NCBI GenBank assembly: GCA_024275855.1
Contig: JAJRYL010000146.1
Location: forward strand, 1-14,380
DNA: 14,380 nucleotides
Reading direction: 5' to 3'
DNA from: Deltaproteobacteria bacterium
Lineage (GTDB): Bacteria > Desulfobacterota > GWC2-55-46 > JADFVP01
Translations under genes and position numbers: made by a program
Notes under the pieces: generated by a model
What the model was told of the DNA's origin: nothing
Databases searched by the model: none
The model's input: the letters and a program-made list of their open reading frames with translations, nothing else
Part shown: piece after piece, positions 6,645-13,901 of the stretch
How the letters are laid out: every line of letters starts with the position of its first letter
Numbering within the stretch: the stretch's first letter is position 1

Positions 6645-7442
6645 ATGGCAGATACTACGGCAAATAAAAAACCTCGCAAGTTACGTACCATAGGTGACAG
6701 GACCATACCGCCAAAAGATGCCAAAATGATCCCTATCTACATTATGGGCAGAGAGTACATAGTACCCGAGACCCTGACTATAATGAAGGCTATAGAGTTT
6801 GCCGGATACAAGTACATAAGGGGTTGCGGTTGCAGGGGCGGTATCTGCGGGGCGTGCGCCACCTTCTACCGCTTTACAGGCGACTACCGCCTCCGCGCCG
6901 GACTCGCCTGCCAGACGGTTGCAGAAGAGGGCATGATGATAATGCAGATTCCCTTCTTCCCGTCCAACAGGCCGGACTACGACCTCGACAACCTCGAAAC
7001 CGATACCCACGAAGGGCTTCGCAAGCTCTACCCCGAGGTCTTCAAGTGCGTTGGCTGCGGCACATGTACCCGTACCTGCCCTATGGACATAGATGTTATG
7101 GACTACATAGCCCTTATGAAGCGCGGCGACCTTAAGGGCGCGGCTGACAAAAGCTTCGACTGCGTGCTGTGCGGCCTCTGCGCCTCGCGCTGTCCGGCGC
7201 AGATATCGCAGTTCACGGCGGCCATGTTCGTGCGCCGCGTATACGGCAAGCACATAGTGCCCAAGGCGGAGCACCTTCAGGCACGCGTAGACGATATAAA
7301 CAGCGGCAAGTACGAGGGCATGCTTAAGAAACTTACAGAGATGAAACCCGAAGAGGTTAAGCTGCTCTACGTAGAGCGTGAGCGCGAACCGGACATGGCG
7401 GAAGCGGGCAAATGGATGCCCGAAGACACATCGCACCTGTAA
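6645..7442 (+). CDS. frdB: Fumarate reductase / succinate dehydrogenase iron-sulfur subunit, Tfr-like
   Basis: The 265-residue product carries electrons between a donor and the flavoprotein FrdA. After a basic leader of about 25 residues comes a plant-type [2Fe-2S] domain with C63-x4-C68-x2-C71 and C89 (RGCGCRGGICGAC...ACQT), then two ferredoxin-like motifs, C135-x2-C138-x2-C141-x3-C145-P and C173-x2-C176-x2-C179-x3-C183-P. The second motif has a fourth cysteine followed by Pro, so two [4Fe-4S] clusters are likely, in contrast to the [3Fe-4S] of classical SdhB/FrdB. It resembles the N-terminal half of methanogen thiol:fumarate reductase TfrB but lacks TfrB's HdrB-like CCG domains. No membrane anchor gene is nearby, so the enzyme is probably cytoplasmic. 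The ATG at 6645 has a strong AAGGAG at 6632-6637. HdrA or MvhD could be its electron donor (inference). Confidence 0.88.
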   Translation: MADTTANKKPRKLRTIGDRTIPPKDAKMIPIYIMGREYIVPETLTIMKAIEFAGYKYIRGCGCRGGICGACATFYRFTGDYRLRAGLACQTVAEEGMMIMQIPFFPSNRPDYDLDNLETDTHEGLRKLYPEVFKCVGCGTCTRTCPMDIDVMDYIALMKRGDLKGAADKSFDCVLCGLCASRCPAQISQFTAAMFVRRVYGKHIVPKAEHLQARVDDINSGKYEGMLKKLTEMKPEEVKLLYVEREREPDMAEAGKWMPEDTSHL

Positions 7443-7614
7443 AGCCGCAGCGCTGAAGTCCGTTGCGCACCTGTAGCGACTACTTGGTATTCAGAAGAAC
7501 GGCCTTTTGAAACAGACACGATTTATGAGCCTCAATGCCGTTTAAAAAAAATGCAGCACCACAGAGCAGGAGTACAAACACCTACCCCTGCGGTATATCT
7601 AATGGAGAGATGAG

Positions 7615-9264
7615 ATGAGCGGATACGGAGCGGAACTCGAAAAACTTATTAAGAACGTCGAGTCTACAAGGGCTGAACGGGTCGAAATCTCGCGAAAGGG
7701 CGAACACTTTCCAGCGCTCACCATGGAGCAGCGTGAAGAGTGGCTCGGCAAATACCACCCCGACTACAAAGACGACGGCAGACGCGCCGTTGCGGTCGGT
7801 CCCAACTCCGGCATGGTGATGCCCGAAGAGGTAGCCACCGTACTGGAATCTTCCTCTATGCTCGATACGAAAACAATAGACCTCTCTACCGTAGATTACG
7901 AGACCGACCTGCTGGTTATAGGCGCCGGAGGCGCGGGTACGGCAGCCGCGCTTACAGCGGCCGACAACGGGCTAAACGTTATAATGGCCACTAAACTCCG
8001 CCACGGAGACTCTAACACGGTTATGGCCGAGGGCGGCATACAGGCCGCCGACCAGGAAGGCGACTCTCCGTACTACCACTATTTAGACGTTATCGGCGGC
8101 GGACACTTCTCTAACAAAACAGAGCTTGTGGCCGCTATGACCAACGACGCGCCCGTTGTCATCCACTGGCTCGAAAGCCTCGGAATGATGTTCGACAAGC
8201 AGCCGGACGGCCGCATGAAGGTGCGCCACGGCGGAGGAACATCGAGAAAACGGATGCACTCGGCGGGCGACATGACGGGTGCCGAGATAATGAGGGTGCT
8301 TAGAGACGAGACACGCAACAGAACGGACAGAATAAAGATTATGGAGTTCTCGCCGGCGGTGGAAATCCTGCTCGACGAAAAGGGCGTTGCTTCGGGCGCT
8401 ATACTCTACAACCTTGAGACAAAAGAGTACTACAAGGTAAGGGCCAAGAGCGTCTTAATAGCCACAGGCGGCAACGGGCGGCTCCATATACAGAACTTCC
8501 CGACCACAAACCACTACGGCGCCACGGCGGACGGTATAGTTATGGCATACAGGGCGGGCGCGGCGCTTAAAGACCTCGACTCTACACAGTACCACCCCAC
8601 GGGCGCTATCTTCCCGGAGCAGAACGTCGGCCTTCTTATAACGGAAAAGGTAAGAGGGTTGGGCGCGCAGCTTTTGAACGCCGAAGGCAACCAGTTCTGC
8701 TTTCCGCTCGAACCTCGCGATGTCGAGTCGGCCTGCATACTTCGCGAATGCGGCGATATAGGCAAAGGCGTAACCACGCAGACCGGACGCTCCGGCGTAT
8801 GGCTCGACTCTCCGATGATAGACATTCTGCACGGCGACGGCACCGTAAGAAAAGAGCTGCCGGCAAAATACATACAGTTTAAACGCTACAACATAGATAT
8901 CAGCAAGGTGCCGATGCTCGTCTTCCCGACGCTGCACTACCAGAACGGGGGCATCGAGATAAGCGACACAAGCTCTACAAACGTACCGGGGCTTTACTCG
9001 GCGGGTGAAGTAACCGGAGGGGTGCACGGACGAAACAGGCTTATGGGCAACTCGCTCCTCGACATACTCGTCTTTGGCCGCCGCGCCGGGTTTAACGCCT
9101 CTGAGTTCTCTAAAAAAAGAGAGCACGCAACCAGCCTTTCGCTCGGCCACGTTGACGCCTTTAACTCCGAACTCGAAAAGGCCGGAGTTACCGACCCCGT
9201 TGAGGGCCCGATTCTTCTGCCCGACTACACTCCCGACCACGTTCTCGACCGTCAGTGGAGCTAA
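7615..9264 (+). CDS. frdA: Soluble fumarate reductase / succinate dehydrogenase flavoprotein, Tfr-like
   Basis: The catalytic subunit interconverts fumarate and succinate. In its 549 residues the FAD loop GAGGAG is at 103-108, followed by SNTVMAEGGIQAA from S133. The HPTG motif has H327, TEKVRG carries R347 (the likely proton-shuttle arginine of the family), LHYQNGG has H441, and VHGRNRLMGNSLLDILVFGRR starts at V470. All main active-site motifs of the FrdA/SdhA family are therefore present. Where classical SdhA/FrdA has the SHT histidine that binds FAD covalently, this protein has N134, so FAD is probably non-covalent, as in soluble fumarate reductases and aspartate oxidase. Aspartate oxidase is less likely given the frdB neighbour. 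About 95 residues precede the FAD domain, a longer leader than usual. The C-terminal domain is short. The ATG at 7615 follows GGAGA at 7604-7608. The preceding 172-base spacer holds a 10-base copy of the frdB 3' end. Confidence 0.92.
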   Translation: MSGYGAELEKLIKNVESTRAERVEISRKGEHFPALTMEQREEWLGKYHPDYKDDGRRAVAVGPNSGMVMPEEVATVLESSSMLDTKTIDLSTVDYETDLLVIGAGGAGTAAALTAADNGLNVIMATKLRHGDSNTVMAEGGIQAADQEGDSPYYHYLDVIGGGHFSNKTELVAAMTNDAPVVIHWLESLGMMFDKQPDGRMKVRHGGGTSRKRMHSAGDMTGAEIMRVLRDETRNRTDRIKIMEFSPAVEILLDEKGVASGAILYNLETKEYYKVRAKSVLIATGGNGRLHIQNFPTTNHYGATADGIVMAYRAGAALKDLDSTQYHPTGAIFPEQNVGLLITEKVRGLGAQLLNAEGNQFCFPLEPRDVESACILRECGDIGKGVTTQTGRSGVWLDSPMIDILHGDGTVRKELPAKYIQFKRYNIDISKVPMLVFPTLHYQNGGIEISDTSSTNVPGLYSAGEVTGGVHGRNRLMGNSLLDILVFGRRAGFNASEFSKKREHATSLSLGHVDAFNSELEKAGVTDPVEGPILLPDYTPDHVLDRQWS

Positions 9265-9462
9265 GGGGCTAAGGGGTAATTAAGTAAAACCGGATAACGT
9301 AAATAAAATCCGTGTCGCCGATACCGCTCCCTCGGCGGGAGTGTGGCGGCTTAACGGCAGAGTTAAAGTATCGACCACGAGTAAAACCTGAAAAACGGGT
9401 AAAACAAGTTGAAGACGGGTCTGCAAATTCTAAAAACAGACACAGGCTTTTGTATGTTCATA

Positions 9463-9509
9463 AGACCTGATTACGCCCATGCACGGGTGTAATCGGGTCT
9501 CTTTTTTTT
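9463..9509 (+). terminator. Strong intrinsic terminator after frdA
   Basis: A 16-base-pair stem (9463-9478 with 9485-9500, containing two G-U wobbles) encloses a 6-base loop and is followed by eight T at 9502-9509. This is the clearest terminator in the window. It separates the Hdr-Flx-Frd genes from sucCD. The spacer before it (9265-9462) holds only small hairpins (CTCCC 9327-9331 with GGGAG 9337-9341; GTCTG 9419-9423 with CAGAC 9437-9441) and no gene. Confidence 0.93.
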
Positions 9510-9561
9510 AATCTGTCTATCCGGCGGTAACACCGGTAAATGTTCTCTTTTCCACTCTTAT

Positions 9562-9590
9562 TTGACAAGAGCTTCGCCTTCGGGTATTCT
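9562..9590 (+). promoter_or_regulatory. Sigma-70-type promoter for sucCD
   Basis: A perfect -35 box TTGACA at 9562-9567 is followed after exactly 17 bases by TATTCT at 9585-9590 (4 of 6 to TATAAT). An A/T-rich stretch lies downstream. It stands just after the strong terminator and before sucC, which makes it the likely start of the sucCD transcript near 9597, with a leader of about 250 bases. Confidence 0.65.
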
Positions 9591-9845
9591 TATTTTTTTA
9601 TAATTATAAACAGAATTTTTCCACGGTCGGGTTGCATAAGCAGAGACGTCAAAAAGTTTAAACGGCTACCTGTTACTTTTTCCGCTTATTCTCTCTTGCG
9701 CGCCGACTATTTTACACAGCACTTGCTAAAACCGCTTCTTTCTTTACGTCGGTTAACTTCTGTATGTCTCTCTTTTTTTAAGATTGGGAAGAAGAACGGT
9801 TTTTTAGGATCTATCCATAAACAACAGACTACGGAGGCTCTTTAG
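9591..9845 (+). other. Long A/T-rich leader of sucC
   Basis: Between the proposed promoter and the sucC start lie about 250 bases rich in pyrimidine runs (TTTTTTT, CTCTCTT). I see no known riboswitch and no strong hairpin. An open frame at 9540-9845 ends with a TAG touching the sucC ATG, but it starts upstream of the promoter and has unlike codon use, so it is not counted as a gene. The sucC ribosome site GGAGG is at 9833-9837. Confidence 0.4.
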
Positions 9846-11021
9846 ATGAACATCCACGAGTATCAGGGCAAACAGCTTCTCTCCAGGTTCAACGTGCCGG
9901 TGCCCAAGTCGCAGGTAGCTTTCAGCGTTGAAGAGGCGGTAGACGCAAGCAAAGACTTTATAACCGGCGAAGGCGGCGTATGCGTGGTTAAGGCGCAGAT
10001 ACACGCCGGAGGCAGAGGCAAGGCCGGAGGCGTAAAGCTCGCTAAAAGCAGTGAGGAGGTCTTTGAAATAGCTACCGAGCTTTTAGGCAAGGTACTCGTT
10101 ACGCACCAGACCGGCCCGGAGGGTAAAGAGATTAAAAAGGTGCTTATAGAAGAGGGCTGCGACATAGACCGCGAGTTTTATCTCAGCCTTGTCGTAGACA
10201 GAGCGAGCAACACGGTAGCTATAATGGCCTCTACAGAGGGCGGCATGGAGATAGAAGAGGTTGCCGAGGCCACGCCGGAGAAGATTCTAAGAGAGTTTAT
10301 CGACCCGGCCACCGGTGTCGTTCCCTTTCAGGGCCGCAAGATAGCCTTTGCGCTCGGACTTGAAAAACCGCAGATAAACAAGGCCGTAAAATTTATAGAC
10401 TCCGCCTACAAGGCATTTATAGCGTCGGACTGCTCTATGCTTGAGATAAACCCGCTTGTGCTGACAAAAGGCGGAGACTTAATCGCGCTCGACGCCAAAG
10501 TGGCGTTTGACGATAACGCCATGTTCAGGCACAAAGACCTTATGGAGCTTCGCGACCTCGACGAAGAAGACCCGAAAGAGGTAGAGGCGTCGGCGCACGA
10601 CCTCAACTACGTCTCTCTCGACGGCTCCATCGGCTGCATGGTCAACGGCGCGGGGCTCGCAATGGCTACAATGGACATCATAAAACTCTACGGCGCAAGC
10701 CCGGCCAACTTTCTCGATGTCGGGGGCGGCGCTACCAAAGAGCAGGTTGTGGCGGCCTTTAAGATATTAGTGTCGGACACCCGTGTTAAAGCTATACTCG
10801 TTAACATCTTCGGCGGCATCATGCGCTGCGACATAATAGCCAACGGCATTATAGCCGCGGCAAAAGAGGTCGGAATGAGCGTGCCTCTTGTGGTCAGACT
10901 TCAGGGTACGAACGCGGACGAAGGCAGAAAGCTGCTCGCCGACTCGGGGCTCGATATCGTAACGGCGGAGCAGATGGACGAGGCCGCCGAAAAGGTAGTG
11001 GCAATTACGGGCAAGGCGTAG
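9846..11021 (+). CDS. sucC: Succinyl-CoA synthetase (succinate-CoA ligase) beta subunit
   Basis: SucC binds ADP or GDP and, with SucD, interconverts succinate + CoA + NTP and succinyl-CoA + NDP + phosphate in the cytoplasm. The 391-residue length is normal. It opens with [12 protein letters not shown], typical of the ATP-grasp domain, followed by K49[14 protein letters not shown] of the nucleotide-binding region, LVVDRAS in the middle, EINPLVL near residue 200, and the C-terminal [15 protein letters not shown] from N320. The ATG at 9846 has GGAGG 8 bases upstream. It is the first gene after a strong terminator and a new promoter, and sucD follows after 94 bases. In this setting it links fumarate reductase (succinate) with the Kor enzyme (succinyl-CoA). 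ADP versus GDP preference cannot be read with confidence. Confidence 0.98.
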   Translation: MNIHEYQGKQLLSRFNVPVPKSQVAFSVEEAVDASKDFITGEGGVCVVKAQIHAGGRGKAGGVKLAKSSEEVFEIATELLGKVLVTHQTGPEGKEIKKVLIEEGCDIDREFYLSLVVDRASNTVAIMASTEGGMEIEEVAEATPEKILREFIDPATGVVPFQGRKIAFALGLEKPQINKAVKFIDSAYKAFIASDCSMLEINPLVLTKGGDLIALDAKVAFDDNAMFRHKDLMELRDLDEEDPKEVEASAHDLNYVSLDGSIGCMVNGAGLAMATMDIIKLYGASPANFLDVGGGATKEQVVAAFKILVSDTRVKAILVNIFGGIMRCDIIANGIIAAAKEVGMSVPLVVRLQGTNADEGRKLLADSGLDIVTAEQMDEAAEKVVAITGKA

Positions 11022-11115
11022 CAGAAGAGAAGTTTAAGTTCGGTTGCCGGTCTTTATGTTTTTCTCCGGCTCCCGTTATCACTAAGCGATAATAATAACT
11101 TAGAGGAGCAGTAGT

Positions 11116-11994
11116 ATGAGCATACTTATAGATAAAGAGACAAAGGTCATCTGTCAGGGTATCACGGGTGAGCAAGGCACTTTTCATACCCAACAGATGG
11201 TGGCGTACGGCACCAACATGGTAGGCGGCGTTACACCGGGCAAAGGCGGCACTGAGGTAGACGGCATACCGGTCTTTAATACCGTGCAGGAGGCGGTAAA
11301 CGGCACGGGGGCAAACGCCACCGTAATATACGTTCCGGCGCCTTTCGCGGCAGACGCGATAATGGAGGCCGTAGAGGCTGGCATTGAACTCGTTATCTGC
11401 ATTACCGAAGGCATTCCGGTGCTCGACATGGTTAAGGTTAAAAAATTCATGCTCGGCAAAAGCTCCCGCCTTATAGGCCCCAACTGCCCCGGCGTAATAA
11501 CCCCGGACGCGAGCAAAATAGGCATAATGCCCGGACACATCCATAAAGCCGGGCCTGTCGGGGTGGTCTCAAGAAGCGGAACCCTTACCTACGAAGCGGT
11601 AGACCAGCTTACACGCCTCGGTATCGGCCAGTCGACCTGCGTGGGCATCGGCGGAGACCCGATAAACGGTACCGACTTTATAGACGTTCTTACCCTCTTC
11701 GAGAAAGACCCGGACACAAAAGCGGTTGTCATGATAGGAGAGATCGGCGGCACTGCGGAAGAAGAGGCCGCCGAGTACATCAAGCAGAACTTTACCAAAC
11801 CTGTTGTAGGTTACATAGCAGGAGTAGCGGCCCCAAAGGGCAAACGCATGGGCCATGCCGGAGCCATAATCGCCGGCGGTAAGGGCACCGCCGCAGAAAA
11901 GATGAAATGCATGGAAGATGCCGGAATAAAGGTTACCAATACGCCTGCCGACATAGGCCGCACAATGGCCGAACTTTTAGAGAGCGCCCACTAA
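11116..11994 (+). CDS. sucD: Succinyl-CoA synthetase (succinate-CoA ligase) alpha subunit
   Basis: SucD carries the CoA-binding Rossmann domain and the phosphohistidine of the enzyme. Its 292 residues show [14 protein letters not shown] (15-28), [35 protein letters not shown] and the active-site segment [15 protein letters not shown], with H247 the expected phosphorylated histidine. Length is as usual for bacteria. The ATG at 11116 is preceded by GAGGAG at 11103-11108. It lies 94 bases after sucC and is surely co-transcribed. The next gene (korD) is 468 bases away behind repeats, a possible terminator and a promoter. Confidence 0.98.
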   Translation: MSILIDKETKVICQGITGEQGTFHTQQMVAYGTNMVGGVTPGKGGTEVDGIPVFNTVQEAVNGTGANATVIYVPAPFAADAIMEAVEAGIELVICITEGIPVLDMVKVKKFMLGKSSRLIGPNCPGVITPDASKIGIMPGHIHKAGPVGVVSRSGTLTYEAVDQLTRLGIGQSTCVGIGGDPINGTDFIDVLTLFEKDPDTKAVVMIGEIGGTAEEEAAEYIKQNFTKPVVGYIAGVAAPKGKRMGHAGAIIAGGKGTAAEKMKCMEDAGIKVTNTPADIGRTMAELLESAH

Positions 11995-12017
11995 ACCCGT
12001 TCGGCAGGCAAGGCGGA

Positions 12018-12095
12018 CTGTTACGAGTAAGCCGGCGTTGGTTGTTACTGAAAAATCGGGCGTGCTGTTACAAATAAGCCGGTATTGGTTGTTAC
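12018..12095 (+). repeat. Degenerate direct repeats in the sucD-korD spacer
   Basis: The 31-base string 12018-12048 recurs at 12065-12095 with 27 of 31 identities and a period of 47 bases. Weaker copies with GTTAC and CCGG motifs continue to about 12170. The unit begins CTGTTAC, like the GCTGTTAC core of the flxA-frdB repeats at 6356 and 6406, so the two sets may be related. No gene is visible between 11995 and 12462; the short open frame at 12132-12314 runs through the terminator and is not supported. Confidence 0.7.
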
Positions 12096-12161
12096 GGATA
12101 ACCGAAGTAAGATGTCAGTAACAGGTCGGCGTTGACTATTACAAACAAATCTGCGCTGATT

Positions 12162-12206
12162 GTAACCGGTAGAGCCAAAACGGGTTACGCACCGGGGTCT
12201 TTTTTT
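12162..12206 (+). terminator. Probable intrinsic terminator after sucD
   Basis: GTAACCGGT at 12162-12170 pairs with ACGGGTTAC at 12180-12188 at 8 of 9 positions with a 9-base loop. A run of seven T follows at 12200-12206. The 11-base gap before the T run weakens it, although an alternative pairing of the left arm with ACCGGGGT at 12191-12198 would bring the stem next to the T run. Confidence 0.5.
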
Positions 12207-12333
12207 CATACGCTCGAACCCCTTGCCGCTTCGCTCGCTAAAGCGCTTTCAGGGGAACAGAAGAACGGGTTCGGCCCGCAACCGCTACGGTTATATTTTT
12301 GCGGCGCAGGATAACCGAAAAGACCGGAAATGA

Positions 12334-12363
12334 TTGACTCATGCTATGCCAATATGTTACAAA
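12334..12363 (+). promoter_or_regulatory. Candidate extended -10 promoter for korDAB
   Basis: TTGACT (5 of 6 to the consensus) at 12334-12339 is followed after 18 bases by TACAAA at 12358-12363 (4 of 6), with a TG one base upstream of the -10 box (12355-12356), the extended -10 arrangement. It lies about 100 bases before korD and after a probable terminator. Confidence 0.45.
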
Positions 12364-12462
12364 TACAAGCTGTACCTGTCATTTAATATGTATGAACTAA
12401 AGGCAAAAAACACATAAAAACAGGCTCGATACTGTTGGTACGAGAGAGTCTTCGGAGGAATT

Positions 12463-12666
12463 ATGGCAGAACCGGCAAAAAAACTTCCAAGAATCGAAAT
12501 TAGCGAAAGACGCTGCAAGGCGTGCTCCATATGCGTGGACTTCTGTCCGACAAACGTACTCGAAATCAGGGGCACCACCTGTGTGGTAAAAGACCTTGAT
12601 GCATGCACCAGGTGTCAGCTCTGCGACCTCCGTTGCCCGGACTTCGCAATACGGGTCTTCGACTGA
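12463..12666 (+). CDS. korD: 2-oxoglutarate:ferredoxin oxidoreductase delta subunit (2[4Fe-4S] ferredoxin)
   Basis: This 67-residue ferredoxin-like protein holds two [4Fe-4S] motifs, C18-x2-C21-x2-C24-x3-C28-P and C48-x2-C51-x2-C54-x3-C58-P, separated by a beta-hairpin-like stretch (VLEIRGTTCVVKDLD) typical of KorD/PorD subunits. It passes electrons between external ferredoxin and the thiamine-diphosphate catalytic core. A strong GGAGGAA at 12454-12460 precedes the ATG. It lies 65 bases before korA, matching the common korDABC order. C40 is an extra cysteine outside both motifs. Alone it could be called a generic ferredoxin, but the context makes KorD very likely. Confidence 0.92.
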   Translation: MAEPAKKLPRIEISERRCKACSICVDFCPTNVLEIRGTTCVVKDLDACTRCQLCDLRCPDFAIRVFD

Positions 12667-12731
12667 CCGGCTGCACCTCGACAAAGACGAAGCAGGAACT
12701 TAAATAATTGTGCGATAAGGGGGATATATAG

Positions 12732-13862
12732 ATGGCTGTGAAGAAGAAGCTCATGCAGGGCAACGAGGCTTGTGCCGAGGGCGCTCTGTACGCCGGTTGC
12801 AAATTCTACGCCGGTTACCCGATTACCCCATCTACGGAAGTAGCCGAGATAATGAGCGTAGAGCTACCGAAAAGAGGTGGCAAGTTCATTCAGATGGAAG
12901 ATGAAATAGCCTCTATGGCTGCGACCATTGGCGGTTCACTTGCCGGGTTTAAAAGCCTTACGGCTACTTCGGGTCCGGGCTTCTCGCTTAAGCAGGAGGC
13001 GCTCGGTTATGCATGTATCACCGAAGTTCCGTGCGTTATCGTTAACGTGATGCGCGGAGGCCCCTCAACAGGTTACCCGACCGGGCCGTCGCAGTCCGAT
13101 ATAATGCAGGCAAAGTGGGGCACTCACGGAGACCATCCGGCAATCGCCATCACCCCGGCCTATGTTCAGGAGATTCTCGACGAAACGGTCAGGGCATTCA
13201 ACCTTTCAGAAAAGTACCGCACACCGGTAATAGTGCTCTACGATGAAATAGTAGGCCACATGAGAGAGCCGATTACCATTCCCGAACCCGGAGACCTTGA
13301 GGTAATCGACAGGGCAAAACCCGATTGCGCCCCCGAAGATTACAAGCCGTACGACGACCGTCACCTTATAGCCCCGCTCGCCCCGTTCGGCGAAGGGTAC
13401 CGCTTCCACGTAACCGGCCTCAACCATAAAGAGGACGGTTTCCCTACCAACGATACCGCCATGATCAAAATCAACAACGAACGGATCATGAAGAAGATCG
13501 ACGACAATGTGGAAGATATCTGGAAAAACGACGAATCTAATCTCGAAGACGCTGAAATAGGTATCTTCGCTATCGGCTCTACGGCCCGCTCGGCTAAGTT
13601 CTCGGTTAATGTGGCAAGAGGCGAAGGCATAAAAGCCGGACTCCTGAGACCCCTTACAATATGGCCCTTCCCCGACAAAGCCGTCGAGGAACTGTCCAAA
13701 AAGGTCAAGGTCATCATCGTACCGGAGCTTAATCTCGGACAGATGGTAAACGAGATCAAACGCGTAGCGGCAGGCAGGTGCGAGGTAGTTGGTATTCACA
13801 GAGTAGACGGAGAACCGATTACACCGTCGCAGATAACGGAAATTATAAATAAATACAGCTAA
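12732..13862 (+). CDS. korA: 2-oxoglutarate:ferredoxin oxidoreductase alpha subunit
   Basis: KorA is the large non-TPP subunit of 2-oxoglutarate synthase, which reversibly converts succinyl-CoA, CO2 and reduced ferredoxin to 2-oxoglutarate and CoA. The 376 residues contain FYAGYPITPSTE (25-36), QMEDEIASM (54-62), TATSGPGFSLKQE (77-89) and RGGPSTG (108-114), all standard for the pyrimidine-binding and CoA-facing domains of this family. The C-terminal domain includes GSTARSAKFSV and VIIVPELNLGQM. There is no fused gamma domain, so a separate korC is expected, most likely after korB beyond the window. The ATG at 12732 follows AAGGGGGA near 12717-12724. Substrate preference for 2-oxoglutarate over pyruvate or branched oxoacids is inferred from the sucCD neighbours and subunit layout. 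Confidence 0.95.
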   Translation: MAVKKKLMQGNEACAEGALYAGCKFYAGYPITPSTEVAEIMSVELPKRGGKFIQMEDEIASMAATIGGSLAGFKSLTATSGPGFSLKQEALGYACITEVPCVIVNVMRGGPSTGYPTGPSQSDIMQAKWGTHGDHPAIAITPAYVQEILDETVRAFNLSEKYRTPVIVLYDEIVGHMREPITIPEPGDLEVIDRAKPDCAPEDYKPYDDRHLIAPLAPFGEGYRFHVTGLNHKEDGFPTNDTAMIKINNERIMKKIDDNVEDIWKNDESNLEDAEIGIFAIGSTARSAKFSVNVARGEGIKAGLLRPLTIWPFPDKAVEELSKKVKVIIVPELNLGQMVNEIKRVAAGRCEVVGIHRVDGEPITPSQITEIINKYS

Positions 13863-13901
13863 GCCGAACCGCGGCCAACAGCTATACCGAAGGAGAATAA
13901 C

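Noticed and set aside
9540..9845. Open frame of 101 codons whose stop touches the sucC start
   Set aside because: It begins before the likely promoter at 9562-9590, overlaps it, and has A/T-rich codon use unlike the neighbours. The abutting stop is probably chance.
11005..11544. Long minus-strand open frame opposite sucD (and similar ones opposite frdB, frdA, flxA, korA)
   Set aside because: These lie fully opposite strongly conserved genes, give tyrosine/arginine/valine-rich translations typical of shadow frames, and lack ribosome sites.
12211..12290. tRNA-like GGTTCGA motif on the minus strand
   Set aside because: The flanking bases do not form a T-arm or acceptor stem, and no anticodon arm can be placed.
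12132..12314. Open frame of 60 codons in the sucD-korD spacer
   Set aside because: It crosses the repeats and the probable terminator at 12162-12206 and has no ribosome site or recognisable domain.
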